Assembly: GCA_017465475.1 (NCBI GenBank)
Contig: JAFTWC010000060.1
Span: 1 to 37,516 of the forward strand
DNA from: Lachnospiraceae bacterium
Lineage (GTDB): Bacteria > Bacillota > Clostridia > Lachnospirales > Lachnospiraceae
DNA: 37,516 bases
Reading direction: 5' to 3'
Of the stretch, positions 24,992 through 33,699 are shown piece by piece; the stretch's first letter is position 1; each line of letters starts with the position of its first letter. The notes beneath the pieces are model-generated. The model was given only the letters and a program-made list of their open reading frames with translations. It had not been told where the DNA came from and did no database searches. The position numbers and the translations under genes are program-made.

Positions 24992-25669
24992 ATGGTATTA
25001 TATCATGGCTCTCATGAAATTGTGGAATCACCGACATATGGCTTGGGTTCCGATAAAAATGATTACGGAAGAGGATTTTACTGCACTGAAATGCCGGAAC
25101 TGGCGAAGGAGTGGGCATGTCCTACCGTTAAGAACGGCTTTATGAATCAATATGAACTGGATGACAGGGAATTGAATGTATTGCATCTGAACACGGAAGA
25201 CTATCATATTCTTAACTGGATGGCACTTCTTCTGAAAAACCGGATATTTCAGAAACGCTCTCCTATTTCCAGAGCTGCAAGTGACTATATTTTGGGAGAG
25301 TTTTTGCCGGACACCTCCGGTTTTGATGTGATTCGCGGGTATCGTGCCGATGATTCTTATTTTTCCTATGCAAAGGATTTTTTGAACAATGTCATATCGG
25401 TTCATCAGTTGTCTCGTGCCATGCGATTGGGAGAACTTGGGGAACAGGTGGTTCTGATGACGCCAAAAGCGTTTGAGAAAATAAAGTTTACCGGATATGA
25501 CATCGTAGAAGGCAGCATTTATCATGCAAGGCGGATGGAACGAGAGGAACGGGCACGAAAGGCATATCTGTACAATCACGGAACAGATTTTTATATGGAC
25601 GTAAACGATTTATTTGTGCGCGATATTATAACCGGGCAGGTGAAAAACGATGATGCACGCTTACGATGA
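24992..25669 (+). CDS. DUF3990-family protein, predicted ADP-ribosyltransferase-like toxin
   Basis: 225 aa from the ATG at 24992 (GGAGG upstream). The N-terminus reads VLYHGSHEIVESP, then DYGRGFYCTEMPELAKEWA, the DUF3990 pattern. LYHGS and GFYCT resemble the His and Tyr motifs of ADP-ribosyltransferases of the H-Y-E type (H5, Y30), with a possible third residue near E151 (GEQVVLM). The middle has DVIRGYRADDSYFSYAKDF. Members of this family often sit beside a small antitoxin-like gene, as here, where the HTH gene overlaps by 20 bp. Toxicity and enzyme activity are inference. The last ~20 residues, RDIITGQVKNDDARLR, overlap the next start. Confidence 0.8.
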   Translation: MVLYHGSHEIVESPTYGLGSDKNDYGRGFYCTEMPELAKEWACPTVKNGFMNQYELDDRELNVLHLNTEDYHILNWMALLLKNRIFQKRSPISRAASDYILGEFLPDTSGFDVIRGYRADDSYFSYAKDFLNNVISVHQLSRAMRLGELGEQVVLMTPKAFEKIKFTGYDIVEGSIYHARRMEREERARKAYLYNHGTDFYMDVNDLFVRDIITGQVKNDDARLR

Positions 25670-26285
25670 AGTATACTTGGATGATGCAATGGAGACGTTA
25701 GGGGGAGCAGTGGAATACGCCACACTGTTTTGTGATATAGCCGGACAGGAATTTCTGGATTTATTTGTGGTTTCCGGTGTTGCAAAGGAGTTTGGAAAAG
25801 GGAACGTAACCTATTTATCTGGGATGTCGGGAATCGAACTGGCAAGGCATATTTTGGAGCGGTGCGGGAAAGGCGGGACTGATGTTTCGGACCTTCCCTA
25901 TGTGGACTATCCGCCGGAGTACTGGATCGGATGGATACTGGCATATTATCAATGGGATACGGCAAAACCTTTTGAGGCAATCTTAAAAAGGATAACCTAT
26001 GAGGATTTGGAGAGATTATACGGAGTGTTGCATGAGGCAGACCCGAGTAAGGCAGTTTGTGTATTAAACGAACTGTGGAAGCAAGAAGGGGAGACTAATC
26101 TTGCACGACTGAGGAAAGCAAAAGGGCTTTCTCAGACACAGCTTGCGAAAATTTCCGGGGTGTCGGTACGTTCTGTACAGTTGTATGAACAACGACAAAC
26201 GGATATCAAGAAGGCGCAATACAATCATTTGAAGGCATTGGCTAATGTGCTCGGTTGCACGGTGGAAGATATATTGGAACCGTGA
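25650..26285 (+). CDS. Two-domain antitoxin-like protein with C-terminal XRE helix-turn-helix
   Basis: 211 aa; its ATG is inside the end of the toxin-like gene, which suggests translational coupling. Residues 1-~75 (EYATLFCDIAGQEFLDLFVV, then GMSGIELARHILE) form a conserved-looking helical part and ~75-145 a second segment (YPPEYWIGWILAYYQWDTAKPF). Residues ~150-211 are an XRE-type HTH: LRKAKGLSQTQLAKISGVSV, then LGCTVEDILEP. It probably neutralises the first protein with its N-terminal half and represses the operon through the TATCA-N6-TGATA sites. Toxin-first gene order is less common than antitoxin-first. Confidence 0.82.
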   Translation: MMHAYDEVYLDDAMETLGGAVEYATLFCDIAGQEFLDLFVVSGVAKEFGKGNVTYLSGMSGIELARHILERCGKGGTDVSDLPYVDYPPEYWIGWILAYYQWDTAKPFEAILKRITYEDLERLYGVLHEADPSKAVCVLNELWKQEGETNLARLRKAKGLSQTQLAKISGVSVRSVQLYEQRQTDIKKAQYNHLKALANVLGCTVEDILEP

Positions 26286-26366
26286 TAAACAGGAGATAGA
26301 TGTTCCATACAGTCCTTGGAGAGGGACAATAAACACTACTACGATACAATATAAGGAGAAATCGGG

Positions 26367-27305
26367 ATGGGATACGAAGAGAGATTTGCGTCGGTTAAGG
26401 AGAGACTGGCAAGAAAGCAGCATTTGGAGGCGGTGATGCCGGACTTGCAGAACCAGTACAGTGATGTGCTGGCGAAGGTGATGGAGCTGCGGGAGCAGAA
26501 AACAGAGGAGCAAAAGGATGTGGACCGTTTGGAGCACGGAAGCCTTGCGGCGTTTCTGTTAAACGTGGTGGGGAAAAAGGAAGAAAAGCTTGCCAAGGAG
26601 CAGCGGGAAGCCTATATGGCAGCGGTAAAGTGCGACGCTGCGGAAAAAGAGCTGGCAGATGTGGAGGAACGCTTACAAAGAGCCGGGGAGGAACTGGCCG
26701 GGTTACAGAACTGCGAAAAAGAGTATGAAGCATTGTTGAAGGAAAAACGGGAGGAAATCGAGCGAAGAGGTTTGCCGGCAGCAGATGAGATTATGAAAAC
26801 GGAACAAAACCTGTTTTTTGCGGAAAAGCAGCTTCGGGAGATAAAGGAAGCCATCAGCGAAGGAGAAAAAGCAGAACAATTGGCAGAAGCAGCACTGGAT
26901 GAGTTAGACAGTGCGGACAGCTGGAGCACCTTTGACTTGTTTGGTGGCGGACTTTTGGCAGATATGGCAAAGCACGACAAAATTGATGAGGCACAAGAAT
27001 TGATTGAGTCGCTGCAGAGACAGCTGCGCAGTTTTAAAACCGAACTTACGGATGTACATATTGATGCTTCTATCACCATTGATATTAGTGAAATGTTAAA
27101 ATTTGCGGATTACTTTTTTGACGGATTCTTTGCAGATTATGAAGTAAAGCATCGGATTGAGGACTCCATGGAACAGGTGGAAGAAACAAAAGGAAAGATT
27201 GTGGCAATGCTTCGTCGGTTACGCGATATGATGACGGAATTCGAGAGAAAACAGGCGGAGTATAAGGAGCGGTTACGTCATCTGATTTGCGAGGCGGAGG
27301 TGTAG
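26367..27305 (+). CDS. Coiled-coil protein of unknown function
   Basis: 312 aa, with GGAG 8 nt before the ATG. No signal peptide or membrane segment. Long Glu/Lys/Ala/Leu-rich heptad-like stretches (~1-185 and ~255-310) flank a short less regular centre with DSWSTFDLFGGGLLADMAKH (~186-215). This is followed by TDVHIDASITIDISEMLKFADYFFDG, which may be a folded motif. The layout, coiled coil then a glycine-containing turn then coiled coil, suggests a helical hairpin or filament-like cytoplasmic protein. I recognise no family. It is 81 bp after the antitoxin-like gene; co-transcription is possible. Confidence 0.8.
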   Translation: MGYEERFASVKERLARKQHLEAVMPDLQNQYSDVLAKVMELREQKTEEQKDVDRLEHGSLAAFLLNVVGKKEEKLAKEQREAYMAAVKCDAAEKELADVEERLQRAGEELAGLQNCEKEYEALLKEKREEIERRGLPAADEIMKTEQNLFFAEKQLREIKEAISEGEKAEQLAEAALDELDSADSWSTFDLFGGGLLADMAKHDKIDEAQELIESLQRQLRSFKTELTDVHIDASITIDISEMLKFADYFFDGFFADYEVKHRIEDSMEQVEETKGKIVAMLRRLRDMMTEFERKQAEYKERLRHLICEAEV

Positions 27306-27373
27306 AAACTTCTCTGGGGACAGAAGAAACGGTCTTATTTGAGAAAGTAAGAACAGATGTCATGAAATAGTTC

Positions 27374-27402
27374 TTGAATACGAGCGCGTTTTTCGCTATA
27401 AT
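27374..27402 (+). promoter_or_regulatory. Sigma-A promoter of the PEGA-domain gene
   Basis: TTGAAT, a 17-bp spacer, TATAAT, 34 bases before the ATG at 27436. Confidence 0.78.
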
Positions 27403-27435
27403 ATGTACATCGGCTATGTGCCGGAAGGAGTATGT

Positions 27436-28905
27436 ATGAAGAGTGATAAGCGCGTTCTTTTTTTGTTGGCAGCGTCGGTAGTGGGGATTCTCCTTGTGAC
27501 GGTGCTTACGCTTTTTTCGGGAAAAGACGAGCCTGTGAATAAGACGAGACCTTCAGGAACACCGACAAGCGGAGTGCAAAAGGAGGAGGTCACGGCAGAG
27601 CATAACAGGCTGATGATGGTAAAGTCCGTGGACACCGAAGGAAGCACCATTACATTATATGATTTGGAAAGCGGTGACGAAGTGACACTTTCCTATGACG
27701 TGGCAGCGGATATTCGTACCAAGTTCGGAAGTCTGACTTATGCGGCGTCACTTGCCTTTGGCGATATTGTCCGGGCCGAATATAATAAGGATAAGGAACT
27801 GGTGCGGATGAAATATTCTGACGAGCACTGGGAACTTCGAGGGGTGGAGACTTTTACGATTTCGGATTCCATGCTGACGCTTAACGGTACTAATTATAAA
27901 ATAACGGAACATACGGTGGCATATTGCGAAGGAGCGCGGATTGACATCGGGGAAGTGAAAGAGGTAGACCGGGTGGCACTGTGCGGTGTGGACTCGGAGC
28001 TTTTGACGGTGTGCGTCATGAAGGGACACGGCTCCATTAAGCTTGTGAACACCACGGAGTTTCAGGATGCCAAGGTGACCTTTGGAGATGAGTCCCATAC
28101 ACTTACCGGAGAACCGTCCTATCTGGTGCGGGAAGGAAAATATACCGTGGCGGTAAGCGGAGAGAAGCATGCGGCCACAGCGGAAGTGACCGTAGGGCGA
28201 AATGAACAGATTGTGATTGATTTATATGAATACGGCGGTGCGCCGGTGGAAACTGCGCAGGTACGGTTTAAAGTAACACCGTTTTCCTCCATTCTAAAGA
28301 TTGACGGGGAACAGGTGGATTACTACGAGCAGGATTTGGAGCTTACCTACGGAGAACATAAGGTGGAAGCAGAACTTGGCGGTTATATCACCTATAAGGG
28401 GTATTTAAAGATTACAAAACCCCATCACACCTTCCAAATCGATTTGCCGGAGCGACCGGTAGAGGACCCTGCAGAAGGGGACGGAGAAGATACAAATCCG
28501 GATGACGGGGACAATACCCAGTCCGGTGAGGGAAGCGGGACCCAATCGGGAGAGAATGAGAACAGCGGAACAGGACAGAATGGAGAAACTTCCGGAGATA
28601 ACACAGGAGATGGAGGTTCTGACGGAACCGGAGACGGTGATTCCACGGAACGTCGTTTTGTGCCGATTGGTGAAGCCGGCGGATATGATTACGACGAGGA
28701 GTTTCGGACCTTTTTACTGGAGCCTGCGGGGGCGGTGGTGTTGATTGACGGTATCAGCCTCGGAAAAGCACCGGTGGAGTTTGAAAAGATTTTGGGAACG
28801 TATACCATTACCCTTAAGAAAAACGGCAAGGAAAAGTCCTACACCGTAACGGTAGATGAGGACAGCTTTGACGGAGATGTGTACTGGAAATTTTCCATGA
28901 ACTAG
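27436..28905 (+). CDS. Membrane-anchored extracellular protein with PEGA-like domains
   Basis: 489 aa from the ATG at 27436 (GGAG upstream). An N-terminal anchor (VLFLLAASVVGILLVTVLTLF, written here in part, ~7-26) is followed by a beta-rich region of unknown type (~45-190). Next comes a carboxypeptidase-like or PEGA stretch (~195-265), then a PEGA domain (VRFKVTPFSSILKIDGEQV to YITYKGYLKI, ~275-345). A disordered Gly/Asp/Thr/Asn-rich linker (~350-405) leads to a last PEGA-like repeat (FLLEPAGAVVLIDGISLGK, 428-446). PEGA domains occur in envelope proteins and are thought to bind wall or S-layer components; that role is inference here. It has its own promoter. Confidence 0.82.
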   Translation: MKSDKRVLFLLAASVVGILLVTVLTLFSGKDEPVNKTRPSGTPTSGVQKEEVTAEHNRLMMVKSVDTEGSTITLYDLESGDEVTLSYDVAADIRTKFGSLTYAASLAFGDIVRAEYNKDKELVRMKYSDEHWELRGVETFTISDSMLTLNGTNYKITEHTVAYCEGARIDIGEVKEVDRVALCGVDSELLTVCVMKGHGSIKLVNTTEFQDAKVTFGDESHTLTGEPSYLVREGKYTVAVSGEKHAATAEVTVGRNEQIVIDLYEYGGAPVETAQVRFKVTPFSSILKIDGEQVDYYEQDLELTYGEHKVEAELGGYITYKGYLKITKPHHTFQIDLPERPVEDPAEGDGEDTNPDDGDNTQSGEGSGTQSGENENSGTGQNGETSGDNTGDGGSDGTGDGDSTERRFVPIGEAGGYDYDEEFRTFLLEPAGAVVLIDGISLGKAPVEFEKILGTYTITLKKNGKEKSYTVTVDEDSFDGDVYWKFSMN

Positions 28906-28987
28906 TGTATTATTGTAAAAATGAGGGAAATAGACGAAAGCAGCCGGTGTGAGCAAAACAACCGGTTGTGTGGAAAGGGAAAACGGA

Positions 28988-29647
28988 ATGAGATATAAGT
29001 ATATTTTACTGGACCTTGACGGGACAGTGACCAATCCGGAGGAGGGCATTACGAAAAGCTTTGCTTACGCGTTGGAGCATATGGGGATTCATGTGGAGGA
29101 CCGGACAGAGCTTCGGAAAGTCATAGGGCCGCCGCTTTTACAGTCCTTTGATGAGTTTTATCATTTTACGAAAGAACAGGCCCTCACAGCCACCGCCAAG
29201 TACAGAGAGCGGTATGGTGACATCGGCTGGGCGGAAAATGAAGTGTATGACGGCATGGAAGAGGCATTAAAGACTCTTTCGGAGCGGGGGGCGAAGCTTA
29301 TTTTGGCCACCTCCAAGCCGGAGCGTTATGCGGTGCAGATTATGGAGCATTTCGGACTGGCAAAGTATTTTACCATGCTTTGCGGTGCGGATGATTATGC
29401 GAAAGACCGCAGCACAAAAGAGCAGGTAGTCCGTTATGCCTTGGAGCAAAACGGAATCACCGATATAGGGGAAGTGATTATGGTGGGCGACCGGAACTTT
29501 GATGTCATCGGAGCCGCCGCGGTGGGAATCAAAACCATCGGCGTATTGTATGGGTTTGGGGATGAAAAAGAACTGTCTGATGCGGGAGCCATTCATCTGG
29601 TAAAGACTCCGAAGGAATTGGCGGAGTATCTGTTGCAGGAAGTTTGA
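28988..29647 (+). CDS. HAD-superfamily hydrolase, phosphoglycolate-phosphatase/5'-nucleotidase-like
   Basis: 219 aa from the ATG at 28988, preceded by GGAAAGGG; the frame extends upstream to a GTG without a better site. Motif I LLDLDGTVTNPEEG has nucleophile D9 and D11, motif II is ATSKP (~residues 110-114), and motif IV is MVGDRNFDVIGAAAVGI (~165-181). The alpha-helical cap lies between motifs I and II. This subclass removes phosphate from small molecules such as phosphoglycolate or nucleotides in the cytoplasm, and the substrate is not readable. It follows the PEGA gene by 82 bp; no link in function is evident. Confidence 0.92.
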   Translation: MRYKYILLDLDGTVTNPEEGITKSFAYALEHMGIHVEDRTELRKVIGPPLLQSFDEFYHFTKEQALTATAKYRERYGDIGWAENEVYDGMEEALKTLSERGAKLILATSKPERYAVQIMEHFGLAKYFTMLCGADDYAKDRSTKEQVVRYALEQNGITDIGEVIMVGDRNFDVIGAAAVGIKTIGVLYGFGDEKELSDAGAIHLVKTPKELAEYLLQEV

Positions 29648-29766
29648 TTCCGCAAATGCAAATCGCATAGAGAACTTTGTTTGCGGTGGGACGACAGGTA
29701 TAAGGGATTGGGATTTATATTAGGGCAGAATGAGCGGTGAAAGGACCGCGAAAAAAGGAGGACATT

Positions 29767-30705
29767 ATGGACAAAACAACAAAAACAGTAGTCAAAGCAA
29801 TCGGCTTTACGGTAGCAGCTATTGCAGTACTGATTCTTCTCTTTGGTTCGTTTTATACGATTAAAGAGCAGGAACAGGCAGTAGTAACCACCTTCGGTGT
29901 ACCGAGCACGGTAAGTGAACCGGGACTTCATATGAAGATTCCGTTTATTCAGAAGGTGCAGAAGGTAGATACCACCATTAAGGGTTTTGCCATCGGCTAC
30001 GATGAGACCACGAGTATTGCGAAAGAGGATGAGTCTCTTATGATTACATCCGATTACAATTTTGTAAATGTGGACTTTTATGTAGAATACCAAGTATCCG
30101 ATCCGGTAAAGGCATTATACGCATCAGGAGAGCCGGTGAAGATTTTAAAGAATGTGGCACAGTCCTGTATACGGTCTGTTGTGGGACAGTATGAGGTGGA
30201 CAGTGTTATCACGGATGGTAAAAGTGAGATTCAGACAGCGATTAAAGAACGTATTATTACGGCATTGACTGAGCACGAAATAGGCATTCGATTAGTAAAT
30301 ATTACCATTCAGGATGCAGAACCGCCGACAACGGAGGTTATGGAGGCATTTAAGGCGGTAGAAACCGCAAAGCAGGGAATGGAAACTGCAATAAATAATG
30401 CAAAGAAGTATCAGAATGAAAAGCTGCCGAATGCAGAGGCTCAGGTGGATAAGATTTTAAAAGAGGCAGAGGCGACCAAGGAAGCCCGTATTAATGAGGC
30501 AGAAGGTCAGGCAGCACGTTTTAATGCCTTGTATGAGGAGTACATTAAGTATCCGTTGATTACAAAGCAGCGTATGTACTATGAAGCAATGGAAGAACTT
30601 CTTCCGAATCTGAAACTGATTATTGACAGCAGTGACGGAGCCATTGATAAGTGGTTGCCGCTGGATTCCTGGTCGGAGGACATTGCTCCGGCAGTAGCGA
30701 ACTAA
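29767..30705 (+). CDS. HflK-like SPFH/Band 7 membrane protein
   Basis: 312 aa from the ATG at 29767 (AAGGAGG upstream). One N-terminal TM segment (~10-29) is followed by the SPFH domain (EQEQAVVTTFGVPSTVSEPG to ~205) and a helical region with QDAEPPTTEVMEAFKAVETA and EAEATKEARINEAEGQAARF, the HflK order of motifs. HflK and HflC build a large cage around the FtsH protease in E. coli and limit its access to membrane substrates. The second member follows at once, so a hetero-oligomer is likely. Whether it binds FtsH in this organism is inference; ftsH is not in the window. Confidence 0.88.
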   Translation: MDKTTKTVVKAIGFTVAAIAVLILLFGSFYTIKEQEQAVVTTFGVPSTVSEPGLHMKIPFIQKVQKVDTTIKGFAIGYDETTSIAKEDESLMITSDYNFVNVDFYVEYQVSDPVKALYASGEPVKILKNVAQSCIRSVVGQYEVDSVITDGKSEIQTAIKERIITALTEHEIGIRLVNITIQDAEPPTTEVMEAFKAVETAKQGMETAINNAKKYQNEKLPNAEAQVDKILKEAEATKEARINEAEGQAARFNALYEEYIKYPLITKQRMYYEAMEELLPNLKLIIDSSDGAIDKWLPLDSWSEDIAPAVAN

Positions 30706-30724
30706 TAGGAAGGGGGATATGAGA

Positions 30725-31627
30725 ATGGAAGAAAATATTGAAAGATACCCGAAGAAGTCGGGCGCAGGAAAATGGATTGTAATTGCAATTGTGGCGGTGG
30801 CATTGCTGATTTTTGCCAACACCGGTTTGGTAGTGACTTATCAGAATGAGTATAAGCTGGTAAAACAGTTCGGCAAGGTAGTAAATATTGTATCGGAACC
30901 GGGTCTCAGCTTTAAGATTCCGTTTGTACAGACGGCAGATACGCTCCCGAAGGAGATACTGGTATATGACTTATTGCCGTCGGATGTAATTACGATGGAT
31001 AAAAAGACCATGGTATGTGACAGTTATGTGCTTTGGAGAATTTCTGATCCGCAGAAGTATATTCAGACGTTAAATTCCAGAAGCTATGCAGAGGATCGTA
31101 TTAATACCACTGTATACAATGCCATGAAAAACGTGATTTCCAGTATGGAACAGACCGAAGTTATCAGCGGAAGAAGTGGTGAACTTGCTGCTGAAATCCG
31201 TGAAAATATCGGGACGTCCATGGAGCAGTACGGCATTGATTTGATTTCTGTAGAGACAAAGCATTTGGATTTACCGAGTGATAATAAGGCAGCAGTATAT
31301 GAGCGTATGATTTCCGAGCGTAACAATACGGCGGCTCAATATACCGCAACCGGTGAGGCAGAAGCAACAAAAATTCGCACCCAGACCGATAACGATGTGG
31401 CCATCAGCCTCTCTGAAGCGGAAGCACAGGCAGAAAAAATCATTGCAGAGGGCGAAGCAGAGTACATGAGAATTTTGTCTGCCGTATACAATGATGAGTC
31501 CAGAAGTGAGTTTTATACCTTTGTACGTTCTCTTGACGCAGCAAAGGCTTCTCTGGTAGGAAAGAACAAGACCGTGATTCTTTCCGAGGATTCTCCGATG
31601 GCAGATATTTTTAATTCCATACAGTAA
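30725..31627 (+). CDS. HflC-like SPFH/Band 7 membrane protein
   Basis: 300 aa from the ATG at 30725, which lies 8-9 nt from GGAAGGGGG; an ATG 6 bases earlier is too close to that site but cannot be ruled out. TM is ~16-36, then the SPFH domain (YQNEYKLVKQFGKVVNIVSE). The HflC-type end has YERMISERNNTAAQYTATGEA, KIIAEGEAEYMRILSAVYND and FYTFVRSLDAAKASL. It is the partner of the HflK-like protein, with a 19-bp spacing and no promoter between. A terminator-like hairpin follows. Confidence 0.88.
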   Translation: MEENIERYPKKSGAGKWIVIAIVAVALLIFANTGLVVTYQNEYKLVKQFGKVVNIVSEPGLSFKIPFVQTADTLPKEILVYDLLPSDVITMDKKTMVCDSYVLWRISDPQKYIQTLNSRSYAEDRINTTVYNAMKNVISSMEQTEVISGRSGELAAEIRENIGTSMEQYGIDLISVETKHLDLPSDNKAAVYERMISERNNTAAQYTATGEAEATKIRTQTDNDVAISLSEAEAQAEKIIAEGEAEYMRILSAVYNDESRSEFYTFVRSLDAAKASLVGKNKTVILSEDSPMADIFNSIQ

Positions 31628-31649
31628 TTTATAAAATAAGAATCAATCA

Positions 31650-31701
31650 GGGGCAGAACGTCTTTTTTCGTAAGAGGACGGTCTGCCTCTTGCGATTTTT
31701 C
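31650..31701 (+). terminator. Terminator after the hflK-hflC-like pair
   Basis: GGGGCAGA and TCTGCCTC pair (one G-T) with an inner GTC/GAC extension; TTGCGATTTTT follows. The T run begins late, so confidence is moderate. Confidence 0.6.
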
Positions 31702-31775
31702 AAAAAAAGAAGTAAAATAGAAGGAAATATCGGAAATAATAAATGAAACATACACAAGAAAGGCGGAACGAGAAG

Positions 31776-32468
31776 ATGCACATTACATTAACCGGAAACT
31801 TAGGCAGCGGAAAATCCACATTGAGTAAAATCTTAGAGGCAGACTACGGCTATGAGATTTTTTCCACCGGAAAAGTCATCCGTCAGATTGCGGAAGAACA
31901 GGGTGTCAGTGTGTTAGAGATGAATAAGTTGATGGAAAAAGACCACAAGTATGACCATATGATTGATGATACCACGGCGCGGATTTCCAAGGAACAGAAG
32001 GATAAGAAGCTATTGTTTGATTCCCGTCTGGCTTGGAATTTTGTGGAAGAGTCCTTTAAAGTGTTTTTATCGGTCAGTCTGTCGGTGGCGGCGGAGCGCG
32101 TTTTGGCTGATGCCAGCCGCGGTGCGGTGGAGACCTATGCTTCCGTGGAAGAATGTAAGGAACGGTTAAAGGAACGTGCGGCAACGGAAGACCGTCGTTA
32201 TAAAGATATTTACGGAATCGAATATTTCAACTATGCAAATTATAACCTTGTGCTGGATTCCAGTGATTGTGCACCGGAAGTTCTGGCCAAGATTTTAGTG
32301 CAGGAAGCGGAAGCAGCCGCAAAGCGGCACGCAAAAGGTGAGCCGATGGGAACGAAGCTTATTTTGGATAAAAATCGCCCTGCAGAGGATTTTGCGGAGG
32401 AAAAGAAAAAAGGAACCGTAAGTACGCAGGAGATTTGCGGCGTGGAGTTCCTTGTAATCGAGTTATAG
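31776..32468 (+). CDS. Cytidylate-kinase-family P-loop protein with C-terminal extension
   Basis: 230 aa from the ATG at 31776 (AAAGGCGG 10 nt upstream); an in-frame ATG 33 bases earlier has a poorer site. The P-loop is HITLTGNLGSGKSTLS (G7-T15), followed by STGKVIRQIAEEQG. LFDSRLAWNF and the lid-like ERAATEDRRYKDIYGIEYF match the archaeal-type or short cytidylate kinase family (CmkB-like). These phosphorylate CMP/dCMP, but relatives act on other small molecules. The last ~50 residues (MGTKLILDKNRPAEDF to ICGVEFLVIEL) are not part of the kinase core and are unrecognised. The gene lies between two terminators and is probably monocistronic. Confidence 0.82.
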   Translation: MHITLTGNLGSGKSTLSKILEADYGYEIFSTGKVIRQIAEEQGVSVLEMNKLMEKDHKYDHMIDDTTARISKEQKDKKLLFDSRLAWNFVEESFKVFLSVSLSVAAERVLADASRGAVETYASVEECKERLKERAATEDRRYKDIYGIEYFNYANYNLVLDSSDCAPEVLAKILVQEAEAAAKRHAKGEPMGTKLILDKNRPAEDFAEEKKKGTVSTQEICGVEFLVIEL

Positions 32469-32473
32469 AAAGA

Positions 32474-32525
32474 GAAGGTGCCTGTTTTTGTCTTAAGTGA
32501 GAAGAAGAAACCGGCACCTTTGACA
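32474..32525 (+). terminator. Hairpin terminator after the kinase-like gene
   Basis: AAGGTGCC (starting about 32476) pairs with GGCACCTT, extended inward by GTTT/AAAC. A large loop lies between. The T tract is weak (TTTGACAT). Confidence 0.6.
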
Positions 32526-32600
32526 TAATATGACACCATAGTGTGGCGCGAAACGGGACATACTGAAATCAGGTCAGTATGGAGAAAGGAGCGCAATCCT

Positions 32601-33668
32601 ATGGGAAGGTCCACATTGTTACAGGAAAAATATATAAGACTTTATAAAACGGCAGCGGTTACGGTAGGAGTGTATTTTGTATTTCGCTACGGGTTGGGCT
32701 TGTTTGCTCCTTTTGTTGCGGCATATTTACTGGCGGGAGCAGTGCGGCCGGTGGTACTGTTTCTGAAACGAAAACTGCATCTTCCTCTTCGGGTGGGCGG
32801 TGTACTGGTGCTGTCGCTTTTGGTAGGAAGTTTGTTGACCGGCGTATGCTTTCTGGGAAAATTATTGACGGAACAGGTGATGAGACTGGTTGGCAATTAC
32901 GGAGAATACAAAGAGACGGTGCTGGATGCGGCGGAGCGAGTTTGCAATCGTGTGGACGGCTGGTTTTCCCTGAAATCGGGGACTGCCGGAAATTTGATGT
33001 ACACGGGGCTGTCCAGGGTTTCTCAAACTGTAAACGAAGAAGTGTTGCCGGCCTTATCGAAGCAGTCTTTGTCCATCCTGGGTTCCTTTGCCTACGGAGT
33101 GGCCGGCGTTATTATTGCTATTGTGGCGGCGGTACTTTTATTGGGAGACGGGGGAACGTATACAAAGGGATGCCGGAGAAGTCCTTTTTATGAGGAAGTA
33201 AAGCAGGTGACGGGGCGGCTTTCCGCAGCAGGCGTGGCCTATTTAAAGACTCAGGGAATCCTGATGACACTGGTGGCGGTTATTTGTACGGTGGGATTTT
33301 TGTTTGTAAAGCGGGAGTATGCGCTGTTACTTGGAATCAGTGTGGCAGTGTTGGATGCATTTCCGGTGTTGGGTTCCGGATTGATTCTGGCACCTTGGGC
33401 GGTGATTTGCCTTTTAAAGGGAAGTTATGTACAGACGGCAGTTTTGGTTGTCATGTATGTGTTGTGTGTGTTGGTGCGGGAAGGCCTGGAACCGAAGCTT
33501 CTCGGAAACCGTATCGGCATTCCTGCGTTATATACTTTAATGGCAGTTTATGTGGGTGTAGAGTTGTTTGGGGTATGGGGAGTGATTTTGGGACCTTTTG
33601 GGCTTGTTGTAATCCGGGCAGTGTTGGATATGCCCACAGGAGAGGCTAATTTCACGGAAGATGAGTGA
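32601..33668 (+). CDS. AI-2E/YtvI-family membrane permease
   Basis: 355 aa from the ATG at 32601 (AAAGGAG upstream). About seven to eight membrane segments are present, including a long N-terminal pair (~15-65) and a C-terminal block. The family signature is REGLEPKLLGNRIGIPALYT (~297-316), followed by GVELFGVWGVILGPFG. AI-2E proteins include TqsA and several ion or small-molecule exporters. The length and sequence fit the YtvI group, which is in the forespore/mother-cell regulons of spore formers, but a sporulation role here is inference. It is 31 bp ahead of the CDF transporter. Confidence 0.88.
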   Translation: MGRSTLLQEKYIRLYKTAAVTVGVYFVFRYGLGLFAPFVAAYLLAGAVRPVVLFLKRKLHLPLRVGGVLVLSLLVGSLLTGVCFLGKLLTEQVMRLVGNYGEYKETVLDAAERVCNRVDGWFSLKSGTAGNLMYTGLSRVSQTVNEEVLPALSKQSLSILGSFAYGVAGVIIAIVAAVLLLGDGGTYTKGCRRSPFYEEVKQVTGRLSAAGVAYLKTQGILMTLVAVICTVGFLFVKREYALLLGISVAVLDAFPVLGSGLILAPWAVICLLKGSYVQTAVLVVMYVLCVLVREGLEPKLLGNRIGIPALYTLMAVYVGVELFGVWGVILGPFGLVVIRAVLDMPTGEANFTEDE

Positions 33669-33699
33669 CGGGATAGGATAAAAGGAAAGGAAGGAAACG

